Assembly (NCBI RefSeq): GCF_026012395.1
Contig: NZ_BRZA01000002.1
Span: 1,177,373 to 1,241,372 of the forward strand
Length of the DNA: 64,000 nt
Direction: 5' to 3'
From: Lysinibacillus piscis
Lineage (GTDB): Bacteria; Bacillota; Bacilli; Bacillales_A; Planococcaceae
A program made the position numbers and the translations under genes. Positions 16,727 through 26,471 of the stretch are shown here, one piece after another. The notes below the pieces were generated by a model that was not told where the DNA came from, did no database searches, and saw only the letters and a list, made by a program, of their open reading frames with translations. Numbering within the stretch: the stretch's first letter is position 1; each line of letters opens with the position of its first letter.

Positions 16727-17011
16727 CTAAATAACCTCCAATTCAATTAATAAGTTAATTATTTCAAGTTCTCTCTCTGCCTTTGTTACCTCATTTTGTG
16801 TTGGTTGTAAAGATGATAAAAAATCATCTTCTAAAAATTCCTCTTCGCTTTTACCCTCAATCCACTCTCCATTTACCCATCTTGGTTTATAAAATCCGTT
16901 TGGCATCGGCTCAATGACAATATCATCTGTTAAGGTACTGTCATCACCGTCAACTACAATAACCTCTGTCACATACCCATCTGCGTCAATTTTATGTGCT
17001 TGTATCATCAT
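16727..17011 (-). CDS. Small tail fibre accessory protein
   Basis: About 94 residues. The likely start is one of two adjacent ATGs near 17011; the frame is open 7 codons further up, overlapping the fibre gene. It contains DADGYVTEVIVVDGDD, a Gly-Phe-Tyr-Lys-Pro-Arg-Trp stretch (NGFYKPRWVNGEWIEG) and ends in a Glu-rich helix. The layout resembles small phage proteins encoded just after the tail fibre (XkdW/XkdX neighbourhood). Start uncertain by 21 bases. Confidence 0.6.
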   Translation of the reverse strand: MMIQAHKIDADGYVTEVIVVDGDDSTLTDDIVIEPMPNGFYKPRWVNGEWIEGKSEEEFLEDDFLSSLQPTQNEVTKAERELEIINLLIELEVI

Positions 17012-17015
17012 AATA

Positions 17016-18665
17016 TTAATACCCCAATCCAATTACATTTGCATAATACGTTGCACCTTGCACTGGTGTCGTACCTCGTATAAAGTAAACCGTATTTACT
17101 ACCATTGCATCAAATGCGTATTGACCTGCTGCTGTATAAAAGCTAACAATTTGTCCGATTTGATAGCCTGTAGGGATAGTTGCGATAACACCTGTAGGGG
17201 ATGCCCCACAAGTTATCTCAAATTTGTACACTACAATACCTAAATCATTTTTGCTATAGCGTAAATTACCTGTCCAACCGTTTTGCAATGTGCCTTGTAT
17301 CCAATTCAGCTTATTTGTTACTATTTGTGTCCAAGTTGCCCATGTTGTATCTGCATCACCATCATTACGTCTGTACCACAATCCTCTAGTATTATCATTC
17401 CATTTTTGTGCAAGCTGAAATGCTCGGGCATTAATATCATAAGATGATGCAGTAAAAATTGTTGACCATCCATCTGAAATTGGTGGAGTGTTAAGTCCAG
17501 TTGCATTTAATGTATACACTGATGTTTCGCCTATTTTATTTGCGTCGTTTTGAGCGTGATAACCTGATGCTTTTTTCACAGTGCTATCAAACACTTTTTT
17601 AACCGCATTCGCAGTAGCTGCTTGTGTCGTACTTGTACTGTTTGTATTGTCATTAAGCTGTACATGCCCTGCTTGGGATGTAGACGCCATTTTGGCCAAG
17701 TGTGTAGTAACTGTCTGTTCCAGATCGGTCAAATCTGCATCATTTACTTTAGTAGCTAATGCTCCTTGTAGCCCGTTAATGTTTGACATATCATGGACAT
17801 GCTGAGATGGTGGATATGCAGTAGGTTTGTTAGGTAAGCTATCATAGTCTACAACTACATTACCTGTTTGCCCGTTGACTGTATCAACCGCTCCTGTGCC
17901 GTCAATACCACCTACAGCTAAAATACGCCAATGTATGCCATCATCAATCGGCATAACCCCTGTGACTTGTTGTAGTGCTACGTAAGACGATTTATTAAGT
18001 CGCACCACATTGTAAGCCTCATAAGTGGTGTTAGCATCATATTCACCCTTGAAATCTAACTCTTCAATAATTCCAAGCATTTCAGCTATTTTTTCGTTAG
18101 CAGATTGCATCGTACTGCTAAAGGTAGTCGTTCGACTTTGTTCTGCTAATTCTCTTGCTTGTTCTACTAATACACGTGCAGCTTCATTTTCTTGCCGAGT
18201 AGTTTCATTAGCTTTGCGGATAGTCTCATTACTAACTCTTTCAGCTTCTGCTGTTGATCGGGCTGTTTCATTTGTCACTCGATTAGCTTCCGCCTCCACA
18301 ATGTTCTGTAAATCGCCTTGTAATGCTTCTAATTCACCTTTTAACGTTGCCATTGTTGCGATAACTGCATTTGCATTACTTGTCGCTAGTCCTGCATTAA
18401 AAATCGCTGCAGCAATATCAATCAGTGCTGTATTCGCTTGGGCAATTAACGATTGCATCTCCGCAATAGATATATTCGCATTTTCTGTCGCCTTAATAAG
18501 ATCTGCAATCAATTCACCGATATCTTCATTCCCTGACAGTAAATTAATTTGTCCTTGTACATGCTCAAAATAAGCCATGATACGTGTCCAGTTTTCATTT
18601 ATCCTGTCACGGCCCTCCTTATCAACAGGAGACAATGTTTCTTGTAAAGGATATTTCTGTGACAA
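17016..18665 (-). CDS. Tail fibre protein with pyocin-knob domain
   Basis: About 550 residues. Start ambiguous between GTG at 18674 and TTG at 18665; the latter is better spaced from AAGGTG. Order: N-terminal attachment segment (SQKYPLQETL), long Ala/Glu-rich coiled coil (about 45-200), a short collar with GEYDANTTYEAYNVV, GQTGNVVVDYDSLP and HVHDMSN, then a pyocin-knob domain (GWSTIFTASSYD to WATWTQIVTNK, about 390-465) and a compact C-terminal tip. Knob domains bind cell-surface glycans, so this is a candidate receptor-binding fibre. It follows Dit directly. Confidence 0.82.
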   Translation of the reverse strand: MSQKYPLQETLSPVDKEGRDRINENWTRIMAYFEHVQGQINLLSGNEDIGELIADLIKATENANISIAEMQSLIAQANTALIDIAAAIFNAGLATSNANAVIATMATLKGELEALQGDLQNIVEAEANRVTNETARSTAEAERVSNETIRKANETTRQENEAARVLVEQARELAEQSRTTTFSSTMQSANEKIAEMLGIIEELDFKGEYDANTTYEAYNVVRLNKSSYVALQQVTGVMPIDDGIHWRILAVGGIDGTGAVDTVNGQTGNVVVDYDSLPNKPTAYPPSQHVHDMSNINGLQGALATKVNDADLTDLEQTVTTHLAKMASTSQAGHVQLNDNTNSTSTTQAATANAVKKVFDSTVKKASGYHAQNDANKIGETSVYTLNATGLNTPPISDGWSTIFTASSYDINARAFQLAQKWNDNTRGLWYRRNDGDADTTWATWTQIVTNKLNWIQGTLQNGWTGNLRYSKNDLGIVVYKFEITCGASPTGVIATIPTGYQIGQIVSFYTAAGQYAFDAMVVNTVYFIRGTTPVQGATYYANVIGLGY

Positions 18666-18679
18666 AGTTATCACCTTCC

Positions 18680-19576
18680 TTACTTAAAATAAAAAGGAAA
18701 ATCAAGACTGATTGAAGTGACTAGGCCACCACTAATCAGAAATTGATTGTTCCCTTTTTTGAGTGTTATTAATTTTTTATTTGTTTGACCTGTGACATGT
18801 TGGCCATTTTTAAAATAGCTCACGCCATCAAGGACTAATGTGTCAGATGGTGTTAAGCCTGTGTTTAATCTAAATACATCGCCTGTTGCTACATTCGTGA
18901 TTTGTACAAAGCTTGGGAAACTACCTTTTAACACAATTTTTAATGGCATATACCGAGGATCAACTTTCACATTGCCATAGTTTTTCAAAATGAAATTATC
19001 AGTAGCAAAAATGAATTGTGGAGGGTCCTCATCCCAATCAAAATCCATTCCCCATGCAATTTGTTCTAAATCCCATTCTTTACCCATTAATTGAAGGCTA
19101 GTGAATGTCGTTTCTGCATAGGGCAAGTCACTTGTCTCATATTCAATCACTCGTTTTCCTCGTAATCCGTTCCATTCAACCGCATCATTATTGATACGTT
19201 CCACTTTCCAACGCTTATGCAAATGAGGTGTCCATTTCACCATATCAAGTGCTTTTTTAAATGATGATTCTCCAGGCAATTCAAACTTATAGCTATCAGT
19301 CATAAGTTGCTGATAAATATAAAATTCCTCATCTCCATCCAAGATTTCTGCTAACTGCTCTGTCAATAACTCTGTATCTGTTACATTTTTGGCTTGTAAC
19401 ATTAAGGTCAATTGTAACTTTCTCACACCATGATAACGTTCTGTTCGATTACGCCCTGGGCGCCCTTGAATGTTTTCGGAATTATAGACAATATCCATTG
19501 GTACAACTTTCAAGATGGGGACGCCATAATCAGCTAAATTGTGACGCACGCCATCCATCGTTTCTAATATTGCCAT
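18680..19576 (-). CDS. Distal tail protein (Dit), Sipho_tail family
   Basis: 298 residues of the siphovirus tail-component family: MAILETMDGVRHNLADYG start, GRPGRNRTERYHG loop, and a C-terminal galectin-like beta domain (about 200-298). Dit forms the hexameric ring joining the tail tube to the tip. It follows the tape measure by 7 bases, the standard order. Confidence 0.88.
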   Translation of the reverse strand: MAILETMDGVRHNLADYGVPILKVVPMDIVYNSENIQGRPGRNRTERYHGVRKLQLTLMLQAKNVTDTELLTEQLAEILDGDEEFYIYQQLMTDSYKFELPGESSFKKALDMVKWTPHLHKRWKVERINNDAVEWNGLRGKRVIEYETSDLPYAETTFTSLQLMGKEWDLEQIAWGMDFDWDEDPPQFIFATDNFILKNYGNVKVDPRYMPLKIVLKGSFPSFVQITNVATGDVFRLNTGLTPSDTLVLDGVSYFKNGQHVTGQTNKKLITLKKGNNQFLISGGLVTSISLDFPFYFK

Positions 19577-19583
19577 TATGGCA

Positions 19584-22500
19584 TCATCCTTTCTTAAAAG
19601 TTTTTAATTGCAGATTTTTTGCGCTACGATCAACTAAATAGGACTCTACCTCTTCACCATTCCAGTCTTGGTTAATGATAACGTTGATTGGTTGCTTGTC
19701 ATAATCTACATCTTGTACAAGCTCTTGGTTGAAATATTGAGACGATGCACTTGTAAAATTATTACCTGCAAACGCAGTCTGAAGTGAATCATTTTGTAGC
19801 CATGAAGCTAAAGACGCTCCTGCATCTTTGGTTGCACCTTTAATCGACCCTTGAATATCCAAAGTAGTTTGAAGAGTATTTTTCAAACTATTGGCCATCG
19901 ATTTAGCCGCATCTTGAAGCTTACCCTTCATGGATGTTAGACCATCTATCAAGCCTTGTACAGCATGTACACCGATTTCAGGAAGAGAAGCTGACATAAG
20001 ATTGAATTCACCCTCTGCACCATAACGTAGAGCTTTGACTTCTTTCTCAAAAGTATCTTGTAGCTCTTTCAACTTTTCCCCAGCGTTTGAATTCAATTTT
20101 TGAATTTCATCTTCCATTTTTAAGCGAGCTGATTCTAATTCTTTCGTTGCTTGCTTTTTAGCCATCTCTGTTTTTGTCTGCCACAACATTTGATATTCGT
20201 CCAACTGGGATGCAGTCATTTGTGATAAGGCTTTAATCTCTGCAGCTGATTTAGGACCTAACTGTTGCAACTCTTCAATCAACCCTTTATCCAATCCCTG
20301 TGCTTCTAAAGTAAATAAATCATTCATCCAGCCACGTAAAGTACCGACTTGATCACGCATATTTTGCAATAGGTCGATTTGCTTTTTGATGTTGCCCTCA
20401 TCGTCATACTCAACCATTTTCGTCAAGCTGACTTCATCAAAAAGTCCCCACGTATTTTTGAGTGTATCTACCCTTGCATCATACGTTTGCTGGAATTCAT
20501 CACGCAGTCGTTTTTCTTCATTAGCTAGTTCATCGTAGATAGTTTTTACTTTAGCTAAGTAATCATCTGCTAACGATTTCAGACGATCATACATTTCTTT
20601 TTTAGCATCATATATTTTTTCTTCATAAGCAATTTGTTCTTCACTACCTACTTTGTATTGCTTCATATACTGCTCATAAGCTTGTAATTTATCTGTAAAT
20701 GACATGGCATTATATTTCACAGCTTGATCAATCAATTCATTTTCATAGCTAAATTGCTCTTGCATGGCACGTTTATACGCATCTTGATACTTATTAAGTG
20801 CTCTAAGTTTGTCGTCTGTACCATCCTTAAACGCTGTAGATGCGTATTTCCAATAGGCTGCTTCCTCTACTGCACTCAAGCCATATAGTTCTTTTTGTAC
20901 ATCCACATATTCCTGCAATGCTTGTAACTTATCAGCATTTACCGAATCATTAATCTTTCTTGTTTCTTCTGCAAGTTTACGGTTGATTCCAAGAATTTTG
21001 TTACTTGCATCACGTTGAGCCTTAACTATTTCAGCACTGCCAGATTTAGCTGTCTTGCTTTTAGCTTTAGATGCTTTGCTACTAACGCCTTGGACATCTT
21101 TAGCTAACTTGCTGTTGATATCGTAAATTTCCTTGGCTGCCTTACGCTCTAGTTCTTTGATTTCGCTGTTATTTTGGGCAATGACACGACTAACGGCTTT
21201 TTGAGCACCTTCAATCTGTGCCTGAGATGCTTTTATTTCCTTTGAAAAATCAGGTACTACGGCATCTGCCATTTCTTTAGATGCTGATTTTACAAGATTG
21301 ATACTATCTAAAATCCCCTTAGCAATACCAGCTGGAATCCATTTAGCAATTGCCGCCATGACACGACTGGGGCTATGAATTCCAAGCGCTGATTTAACCC
21401 ACTGAGGTATCTTATCAGTCAGTTTTCCTAGTGCTGTAGCCACTGAGCCGAACATTGAGGTGATACCAGAAATAAGTCCATTTACGATATCAACTCCAGC
21501 TTGTTTCACACTGTCAATAATAGATTGGAATGTTTTTACAATTATTGAACCTATTGATTTAGCAGTATCAACAATAATATTCCAAGCTTTTTTCCAATCA
21601 CCCTGCAGTAAAGCCATTCCTGCCGATACGATGCCAAGAATTAACGTTACCCCAATATCAATAATGCTAGAAATTAAAGTCCAGGCAATTTTAAAGGCCG
21701 CAGAAATCAGAGCCCATCCAACTTGGACAATTGTCAAAATGGTGTTCATCGCTAATGATAATCCTGTGACGATTACCACTCCGAATTTTGAAACAATGTC
21801 CATGATTTCTTTGCCATTTTCGGCCCAAAAGCCCTTAAATTTCTCTAGCTGTTTCTTTCCAAAATTTACGATAGTAGTGAGCGCTTCGGAGATATCTTTA
21901 GCAATTTTTCCGAATATTTCTTTCGTACGAGTAGCAATTTTACTCCAAGCTTCATTAACAAAATCTCGGAACCACTCTACTTTGTTATAGGCTAAAACTA
22001 ATACACCAATAATTAAACCAATAGCAGCTACAACTAAACCTATTGGAGATACTAGCCAAGTGAATACTCCGCCTAATTTAGAAATAACGCTCCAAAACTT
22101 TGTAACATACGGGGTCACTTTTGCAATGATTGTTGAGAAGCTTGTTAAGTGTGGAGCAATCTTTACAAAAACGCCAATTAAATTACCAAAAACGGATACA
22201 ACAGATATAACAATAGGAGCCAAAGCAGAAATAACACCCAACACAACTGGGAATAAGGCTACCAATGCAGCTGCGTTTTGATTAGTCTGTAGTAAATTGT
22301 TAAACCACTCAAAAAAGGCATTAGCTGCATCTAAAACAGCAGCACCCATTGGCGCAAATGCAATCCCTAAATTGATTATTAAATCCCAGAGATTGCTCAA
22401 TAAATCTAATACAGCTGGAGTAGATGCTTGAATGAATGCTAAAAATTGTTGGAACTGCTGATTCTCGCCCAGTGTTTCAGCCCATGTTCTAAATCTCTCC

Positions 22501-23918
22501 GTCATTTCAGCGAGACTTGTCATAAAGCTTCCACCCATATCGGCAAAGGCCGAAAAGAATGCAACAATACCCATTGTGAGATTTCCGAAAATATCAGAAA
22601 TGACAGGCATGTATGTTTGAACATAATCTATGAACGCTTTGAGGCTTTCAGATTGACTTAAACCATCAGCCCAAGAGGCAAAGGATTTCATCATACCATT
22701 AAAGTTTTTCGACCATGCTTCAGCTGCAGGTGCAAGAGCAGCTATTAAACTACCTAGTCCAGCTACAAGATGCCCTATACCCGTAACAAAATTTTCAAAA
22801 ATACTTGATCCATACTTATTAAACGTTTCAAAAATCTTTTGAATGGGTTGACTATCAATTGATTTATTGAAAGCATCCATCAATCTAGCCGTGCTTTGCG
22901 CTACCGATTCAATCATTGGCGACAACGATTGTAGTATCTTTTGAGCACTTTGCATAGCGCTCGTAAATGCTTGCAACACAGGTGTTTCTGTTGCTTTTAC
23001 TAAATTGTTGTATGTGCTCTTAAAAGCATCCCATGAAGCTTTGGCACGCTTTTGTTCAGCATTTAATTTTGCATTCTCATCAAATAATTTTTTAATCGTT
23101 GGAATGGCCACAGCAGCTAGTCCAACAAACCCTAATGCTGCAATACTTAGTGCACTAGCTAAGATTAATAATTGCCCAGCTAATACACCAATCATGACAC
23201 CCAGTGAGCCAATTAAGCCTACAATTACTGATAAAAATTGTGACAGTGCTGGCACTAATGATAATAGCGCACCACCTATCATTTGTTGCCCAGCTTCTGC
23301 AAATGCTCGAACCGTAGTTGCATATGATTCCATAGCATTTGTATAATCAGCCCAAATCTTAATGACGATGTTCTTCTTTATTTTTTTTGACTGTCGGTCC
23401 ACAACAACAACGCCTGCTAAAAAGTCACTAATGTCCGCTCTAATATCAATAGTCACATCTCGTATAGCTGCAAGTAAAGTTTCAACAGTAGTTAAATCCG
23501 CAATAGCTCCCCCTGTATGGGCGTTTAAGTTAACTGTGGCTGTTGTGGAGCTGTTTCCTAGTGCAGCTAACTCAGCTTGGACCATTAGAATCTGTGTATA
23601 AAATACATCCATATCAAGATGTACCTTGATTTTTATTGACTCTTTGTCTAAGTCTTGTGCAAGTGCTTTGGCGCGTAAGATGTCTTGCATAAAGTCGTTG
23701 AGTATTGCTTCAATTTCAACAGTCGCTTGCGTTGCATCAAGTTGTTGAAGCTGCGCTTGAACCTGCTGTACTTTCGCAACAAATTCGTTGATGGAAGCAT
23801 TGATTTCAACAGATACGCCTGTTGCTAGCTCTCTCATTTGACGATCTACTTCTACCATTTTTCGTTTGAAGCGTTTAATATCTGCATCAACTTCTGCTTT
23901 AAAGCGCTCTACTGGCAT
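19584..23918 (-). CDS. Tail tape measure protein
   Basis: 1444 residues, the largest gene in the window. N-terminal coiled coils (about 1-175) are followed by a region with many hydrophobic membrane-like segments (about 215-760, several in GLIGSLGVMIGVLAGQLL style), a PSRVMAAIAKWIPAGIAKG motif near 850, then Lys/Glu/Ala coiled coils (about 880-1320) and a short C-terminal tail. This is the classical tape measure plan. Length sets the tail length and the hydrophobic part assists DNA passage through the membrane. No lysozyme or peptidase domain was recognised. Confidence 0.93.
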   Translation of the reverse strand: MPVERFKAEVDADIKRFKRKMVEVDRQMRELATGVSVEINASINEFVAKVQQVQAQLQQLDATQATVEIEAILNDFMQDILRAKALAQDLDKESIKIKVHLDMDVFYTQILMVQAELAALGNSSTTATVNLNAHTGGAIADLTTVETLLAAIRDVTIDIRADISDFLAGVVVVDRQSKKIKKNIVIKIWADYTNAMESYATTVRAFAEAGQQMIGGALLSLVPALSQFLSVIVGLIGSLGVMIGVLAGQLLILASALSIAALGFVGLAAVAIPTIKKLFDENAKLNAEQKRAKASWDAFKSTYNNLVKATETPVLQAFTSAMQSAQKILQSLSPMIESVAQSTARLMDAFNKSIDSQPIQKIFETFNKYGSSIFENFVTGIGHLVAGLGSLIAALAPAAEAWSKNFNGMMKSFASWADGLSQSESLKAFIDYVQTYMPVISDIFGNLTMGIVAFFSAFADMGGSFMTSLAEMTERFRTWAETLGENQQFQQFLAFIQASTPAVLDLLSNLWDLIINLGIAFAPMGAAVLDAANAFFEWFNNLLQTNQNAAALVALFPVVLGVISALAPIVISVVSVFGNLIGVFVKIAPHLTSFSTIIAKVTPYVTKFWSVISKLGGVFTWLVSPIGLVVAAIGLIIGVLVLAYNKVEWFRDFVNEAWSKIATRTKEIFGKIAKDISEALTTIVNFGKKQLEKFKGFWAENGKEIMDIVSKFGVVIVTGLSLAMNTILTIVQVGWALISAAFKIAWTLISSIIDIGVTLILGIVSAGMALLQGDWKKAWNIIVDTAKSIGSIIVKTFQSIIDSVKQAGVDIVNGLISGITSMFGSVATALGKLTDKIPQWVKSALGIHSPSRVMAAIAKWIPAGIAKGILDSINLVKSASKEMADAVVPDFSKEIKASQAQIEGAQKAVSRVIAQNNSEIKELERKAAKEIYDINSKLAKDVQGVSSKASKAKSKTAKSGSAEIVKAQRDASNKILGINRKLAEETRKINDSVNADKLQALQEYVDVQKELYGLSAVEEAAYWKYASTAFKDGTDDKLRALNKYQDAYKRAMQEQFSYENELIDQAVKYNAMSFTDKLQAYEQYMKQYKVGSEEQIAYEEKIYDAKKEMYDRLKSLADDYLAKVKTIYDELANEEKRLRDEFQQTYDARVDTLKNTWGLFDEVSLTKMVEYDDEGNIKKQIDLLQNMRDQVGTLRGWMNDLFTLEAQGLDKGLIEELQQLGPKSAAEIKALSQMTASQLDEYQMLWQTKTEMAKKQATKELESARLKMEDEIQKLNSNAGEKLKELQDTFEKEVKALRYGAEGEFNLMSASLPEIGVHAVQGLIDGLTSMKGKLQDAAKSMANSLKNTLQTTLDIQGSIKGATKDAGASLASWLQNDSLQTAFAGNNFTSASSQYFNQELVQDVDYDKQPINVIINQDWNGEEVESYLVDRSAKNLQLKTFKKG

Positions 23919-23931
23919 AATCTCACCGCCT

Positions 23932-24237
23932 TTATGATTTTTTCTCTACACGCTGCCAATTAAATGTTTTTAACTCTTCGCGCATTTGGTCATACAATGT
24001 AAAATCTATATCCATTTGTTTTGTATTATTAGTACCTGAAAGGACTTCCTTACGTGCTTTCTCAGCATCAAAGTATTTTTTTGGTGGATTTTCTTTACGT
24101 GATTTCTTTTGCTTAGATACCATCCCACCTATCCATGCACTCTGTACTTGACGCTCGTATTCGTCAATTTTTGCTAACTGTGCACCTTGAAGAAAGTTGC
24201 GGTATTCTCTAGGAGACCATGAATAAATCAAATTCAC
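23932..24237 (-). CDS. Tail assembly chaperone, frameshift-extended part (gpT-like)
   Basis: The 101-codon frame begins at a GTG without a ribosome site, and its frame stays open without stops back through the end of the upstream gene, reading in the minus-one frame RGNDDSLTYDDFERNCARF before the GTG. The protein (NLIYSWSPREYRNFLQGA, then basic QKKSRKENPPKKYF) has the usual second-half features of tail chaperones. It is therefore most likely made as a fusion with the 167-residue protein by minus-one ribosomal frameshift, and acts to keep the tape measure soluble. Confidence 0.75.
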   Translation of the reverse strand: MNLIYSWSPREYRNFLQGAQLAKIDEYERQVQSAWIGGMVSKQKKSRKENPPKKYFDAEKARKEVLSGTNNTKQMDIDFTLYDQMREELKTFNWQRVEKKS

Positions 24238-24287
24238 ATCATAGATACATAAAAACCTAGCACAGTTACGCTCGAAATCGTCATAAG

Positions 24288-24430
24288 TTAAGCTGTCGTC
24301 GTTACCTCGAATAGCTCTTGTCCAGTGATTTCCTTGTACCCATCCCCTAGACGTTTCAACATCAATTCCATCTTCTGAATTTCCTCTTCGTCCTTTTGCT
24401 TCATCTTCGAAACGAGCAGCATATTCTTCT
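24288..24430 (-). other. Overlap where minus-one frameshifting must occur
   Basis: Throughout this stretch both the zero frame of the 167-residue chaperone gene and the minus-one frame are open. I found no canonical X-XXY-YYZ heptamer in the zero frame. The best candidate is the A-AAG in CAA AAG GAC near 24393-24401. The exact slip site is undetermined. Confidence 0.45.
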
Positions 24431-24791
24431 TGAATTTCGCAAACTCGTTGCGAGAAAAAGCCGATTCATCAATCGCCTCAAAAACTTCTGCAAATAACGC
24501 AGTTGCATCGCCTTCCTCGTCCATCCGTTGATCGATTGCTGTTAGGATTTCATCTTGAGTTGGCAGCTTTTTTGTATCCAACTTGATAGCAGATTCCCAC
24601 AGATATAAAAGCCCTTCAAAATCTTGTTCGATTAGTAAGGGGAGCAACTTAGAAATGCCTCCTGATACTTTATCCTTTTGGGATTTACCATCCTGAGATT
24701 CCGCCTCAGGAATCACCTTATTCAAAACCTTATCCAACATAATCGAACATTTTAAATTGTAAGTCGTATCTTTAATTGTTAATGTAGCCAT
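24288..24791 (-). CDS. Tail assembly chaperone (gpG-like)
   Basis: 167 residues: a short beta start (MATLTIKDTTYNLKC), helical body with KLLPLLIEQDFEGLLYLWES, Glu-rich C-terminus ending ELFEVTTTA. Located between the major tail protein and the tape measure, and overlapped in the minus-one frame by the second chaperone frame. Known role: chaperone that coats the tape measure during tail assembly. Confidence 0.82.
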   Translation of the reverse strand: MATLTIKDTTYNLKCSIMLDKVLNKVIPEAESQDGKSQKDKVSGGISKLLPLLIEQDFEGLLYLWESAIKLDTKKLPTQDEILTAIDQRMDEEGDATALFAEVFEAIDESAFSRNEFAKFKKNMLLVSKMKQKDEEEIQKMELMLKRLGDGYKEITGQELFEVTTTA

Positions 24792-24852
24792 TTTATATTC
24801 CTTCTCTCTTTAATTTTTGGACATAAGAAAAAGACGAACCTAAGTCCGCCCT

Positions 24853-25605
24853 TTAAGAAACTGTTACTGACACTGTATCAGTAACTGTAGGATTGTCCTT
24901 TGAAGTCACTGTAATTGTTGCGTTACCTGCTACTAAGGCTGTTACTAACCCATTAGCTGAAACTGTTGCCACATCTTTATTAGTTGATGTGTATACTACA
25001 TATTGATTTGAGGCATCGGATGGTGTAACTTCTACGCTTAATTGTTGCTTATCCGTTGGCGCTAAAGTAAGTGTGTCAGGCGTCACTGTAAGACCTGTGA
25101 CCTTTGTTTTATTAACAATATTGCTAGAATCACCAGTTGTGTCACCTGGTAACTGGAATCCGTACTTAGCAAAATTAATAAGACCTGGTGGTAAATCCAT
25201 AAATGCGCCTTCGGCTGATTCGATTTGCACTGTCATAGATGCGCTCAATTCGTCTAACCCTTCGACAGGGCTTGATGTTTCAAATGAATCGACAACCGCA
25301 TACGCAAATTTCGCATCATGCGTGCCTTCATCATTCTTTTCTGTTTCAATTTCCCACACTTTTAGCTCTTTACCATCCTTTATTGCACGATAAATAGCTT
25401 TCTGTCCTGCATCTCCCTTACGGCCATACATGGACAATTCCATTGTTTCAGTTAATGTTCCAATAGCCGAAATAGAGCCCATTTTTGTAGCTTCAGTCGA
25501 ATTGTCACGTTCTACGCTGTGTGAATAATCTGTTTGAAAGCCTGGTACTAGACCATCAGCACCCAGCACATTATTGGTAGGTTGTACCATAATAATTTTT
25601 ACCAT
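24853..25605 (-). CDS. Major tail tube protein with C-terminal BIG2 Ig-like domain
   Basis: 250 residues. Residues 1-160 match the TP901-1-type major tail protein (VKIIMVQPTNNVLGADG, ETMELSMYGRKGDAG). Residues 168-250 form a BIG2 Ig-like domain (VTGLTVTPDTLTLAPTDKQQ and VATVSANGLVTALVAGNATI). Such Ig domains decorate the tail tube surface and are thought to aid weak binding to cell walls or polysaccharides. GGAGG is 7 bases before the ATG. Confidence 0.88.
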   Translation of the reverse strand: MVKIIMVQPTNNVLGADGLVPGFQTDYSHSVERDNSTEATKMGSISAIGTLTETMELSMYGRKGDAGQKAIYRAIKDGKELKVWEIETEKNDEGTHDAKFAYAVVDSFETSSPVEGLDELSASMTVQIESAEGAFMDLPPGLINFAKYGFQLPGDTTGDSSNIVNKTKVTGLTVTPDTLTLAPTDKQQLSVEVTPSDASNQYVVYTSTNKDVATVSANGLVTALVAGNATITVTSKDNPTVTDTVSVTVS

Positions 25606-25616
25606 TGTATATCCTC

Positions 25617-26036
25617 CTATTTTGTTTTTAATAGTTTGTATTTGTAAGTGATTACGCCATGCTTATGAACATTGTCAATATCATCAAAGACACGAGGTTC
25701 ATGCGGTGTCACTTGCATAATTTCATAAGATGTTAGCTCAATCTTATATTTAAGAGCTTCATGAATCGAAGCGATGATTTCATAAACCTTTACATTACCA
25801 TATTCCCCGTTAGTTGCTTGGTTGTGGTAGACATGTATGGCAATCGTTTCTTCAACAATCTCTTCAATCTTCACTTCTTGATCTATGTTTAACATTGGTT
25901 CACCAAGATAAACGTAAGGAAAAGGTGTTTCTTCCGTCACATGATCGTAGACGCCTGTTACCAAATTTAAAAGCGATGCATCAGTAGATAACCTCTGATA
26001 CACCGCCGTTTGTAATTCTACAAATGGTAGTGCCAT
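25617..26036 (-). CDS. Tail completion protein, DUF3168
   Basis: 139 residues with the DUF3168 pattern (LQTAVYQRLSTDASLL, VTEETPFPYVYLGE, VYEIIASIHEAL). Members cap the tail tube at the head-tail joint. Position between the HK97 gp10-like gene and the tail tube gene is standard. Confidence 0.82.
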   Translation of the reverse strand: MALPFVELQTAVYQRLSTDASLLNLVTGVYDHVTEETPFPYVYLGEPMLNIDQEVKIEEIVEETIAIHVYHNQATNGEYGNVKVYEIIASIHEALKYKIELTSYEIMQVTPHEPRVFDDIDNVHKHGVITYKYKLLKTK

Positions 26037-26040
26037 ATTG

Positions 26041-26469
26041 TCACTTCCCTAACTTACGAAATTCTTTGATGAAGTAATCTGCTGCTTCATCTACAGCACC
26101 TTCCCAGAAAAACTGAGCTCTCTGGCCATGCGTAAGCACAAAACGACCCCACCTTGTATTAAAGTACACCCAGGGAATTTTCTTCGCCCTGCTTCCTCCT
26201 GGTCCTTGTGCATAGATTCCCGTCCCGTAGTTCACGTACAAAGCATAGAAAGCTCCTATCTCTAACTTCGCACCATAACCGTCAGCATCAAATGTTACGT
26301 TAATAGAGTCGGCCATCTCACCTGTTTCGTGAGGCATACGTGCTTTCAACTCTTTTTCAAGTAAAATTGTTGTATTGCGAATGATACGTTTTACTTCATC
26401 GATGATATCGTCTTGCCATTTTCTTATTGCTCGTGACATTCTACGATTACCATATTTATAGATGCCCAA
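26041..26469 (-). CDS. HK97 gp10-like head-tail protein
   Basis: 142 residues starting at a TTG behind GAGGGTG. Contains LLEKELKARMPHETGEMADS and FYALYVNYGTG, the motif pair of the HK97 gp10 family, involved in head-tail joining. Basic N-terminus (RRMSRAIRKWQDD). Confidence 0.82.
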   Translation of the reverse strand: MGIYKYGNRRMSRAIRKWQDDIIDEVKRIIRNTTILLEKELKARMPHETGEMADSINVTFDADGYGAKLEIGAFYALYVNYGTGIYAQGPGGSRAKKIPWVYFNTRWGRFVLTHGQRAQFFWEGAVDEAADYFIKEFRKLGK

Positions 26470-26471
26470 AG

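Noticed and set aside
18025..18573. Plus-strand 182-codon frame
   Set aside because: Antisense shadow of the Ala/Glu-rich coiled coil of the tail fibre gene.
21460..21990. Plus-strand 176-codon frame
   Set aside because: Antisense to the tape measure; the low stop frequency comes from the repetitive coding sequence.
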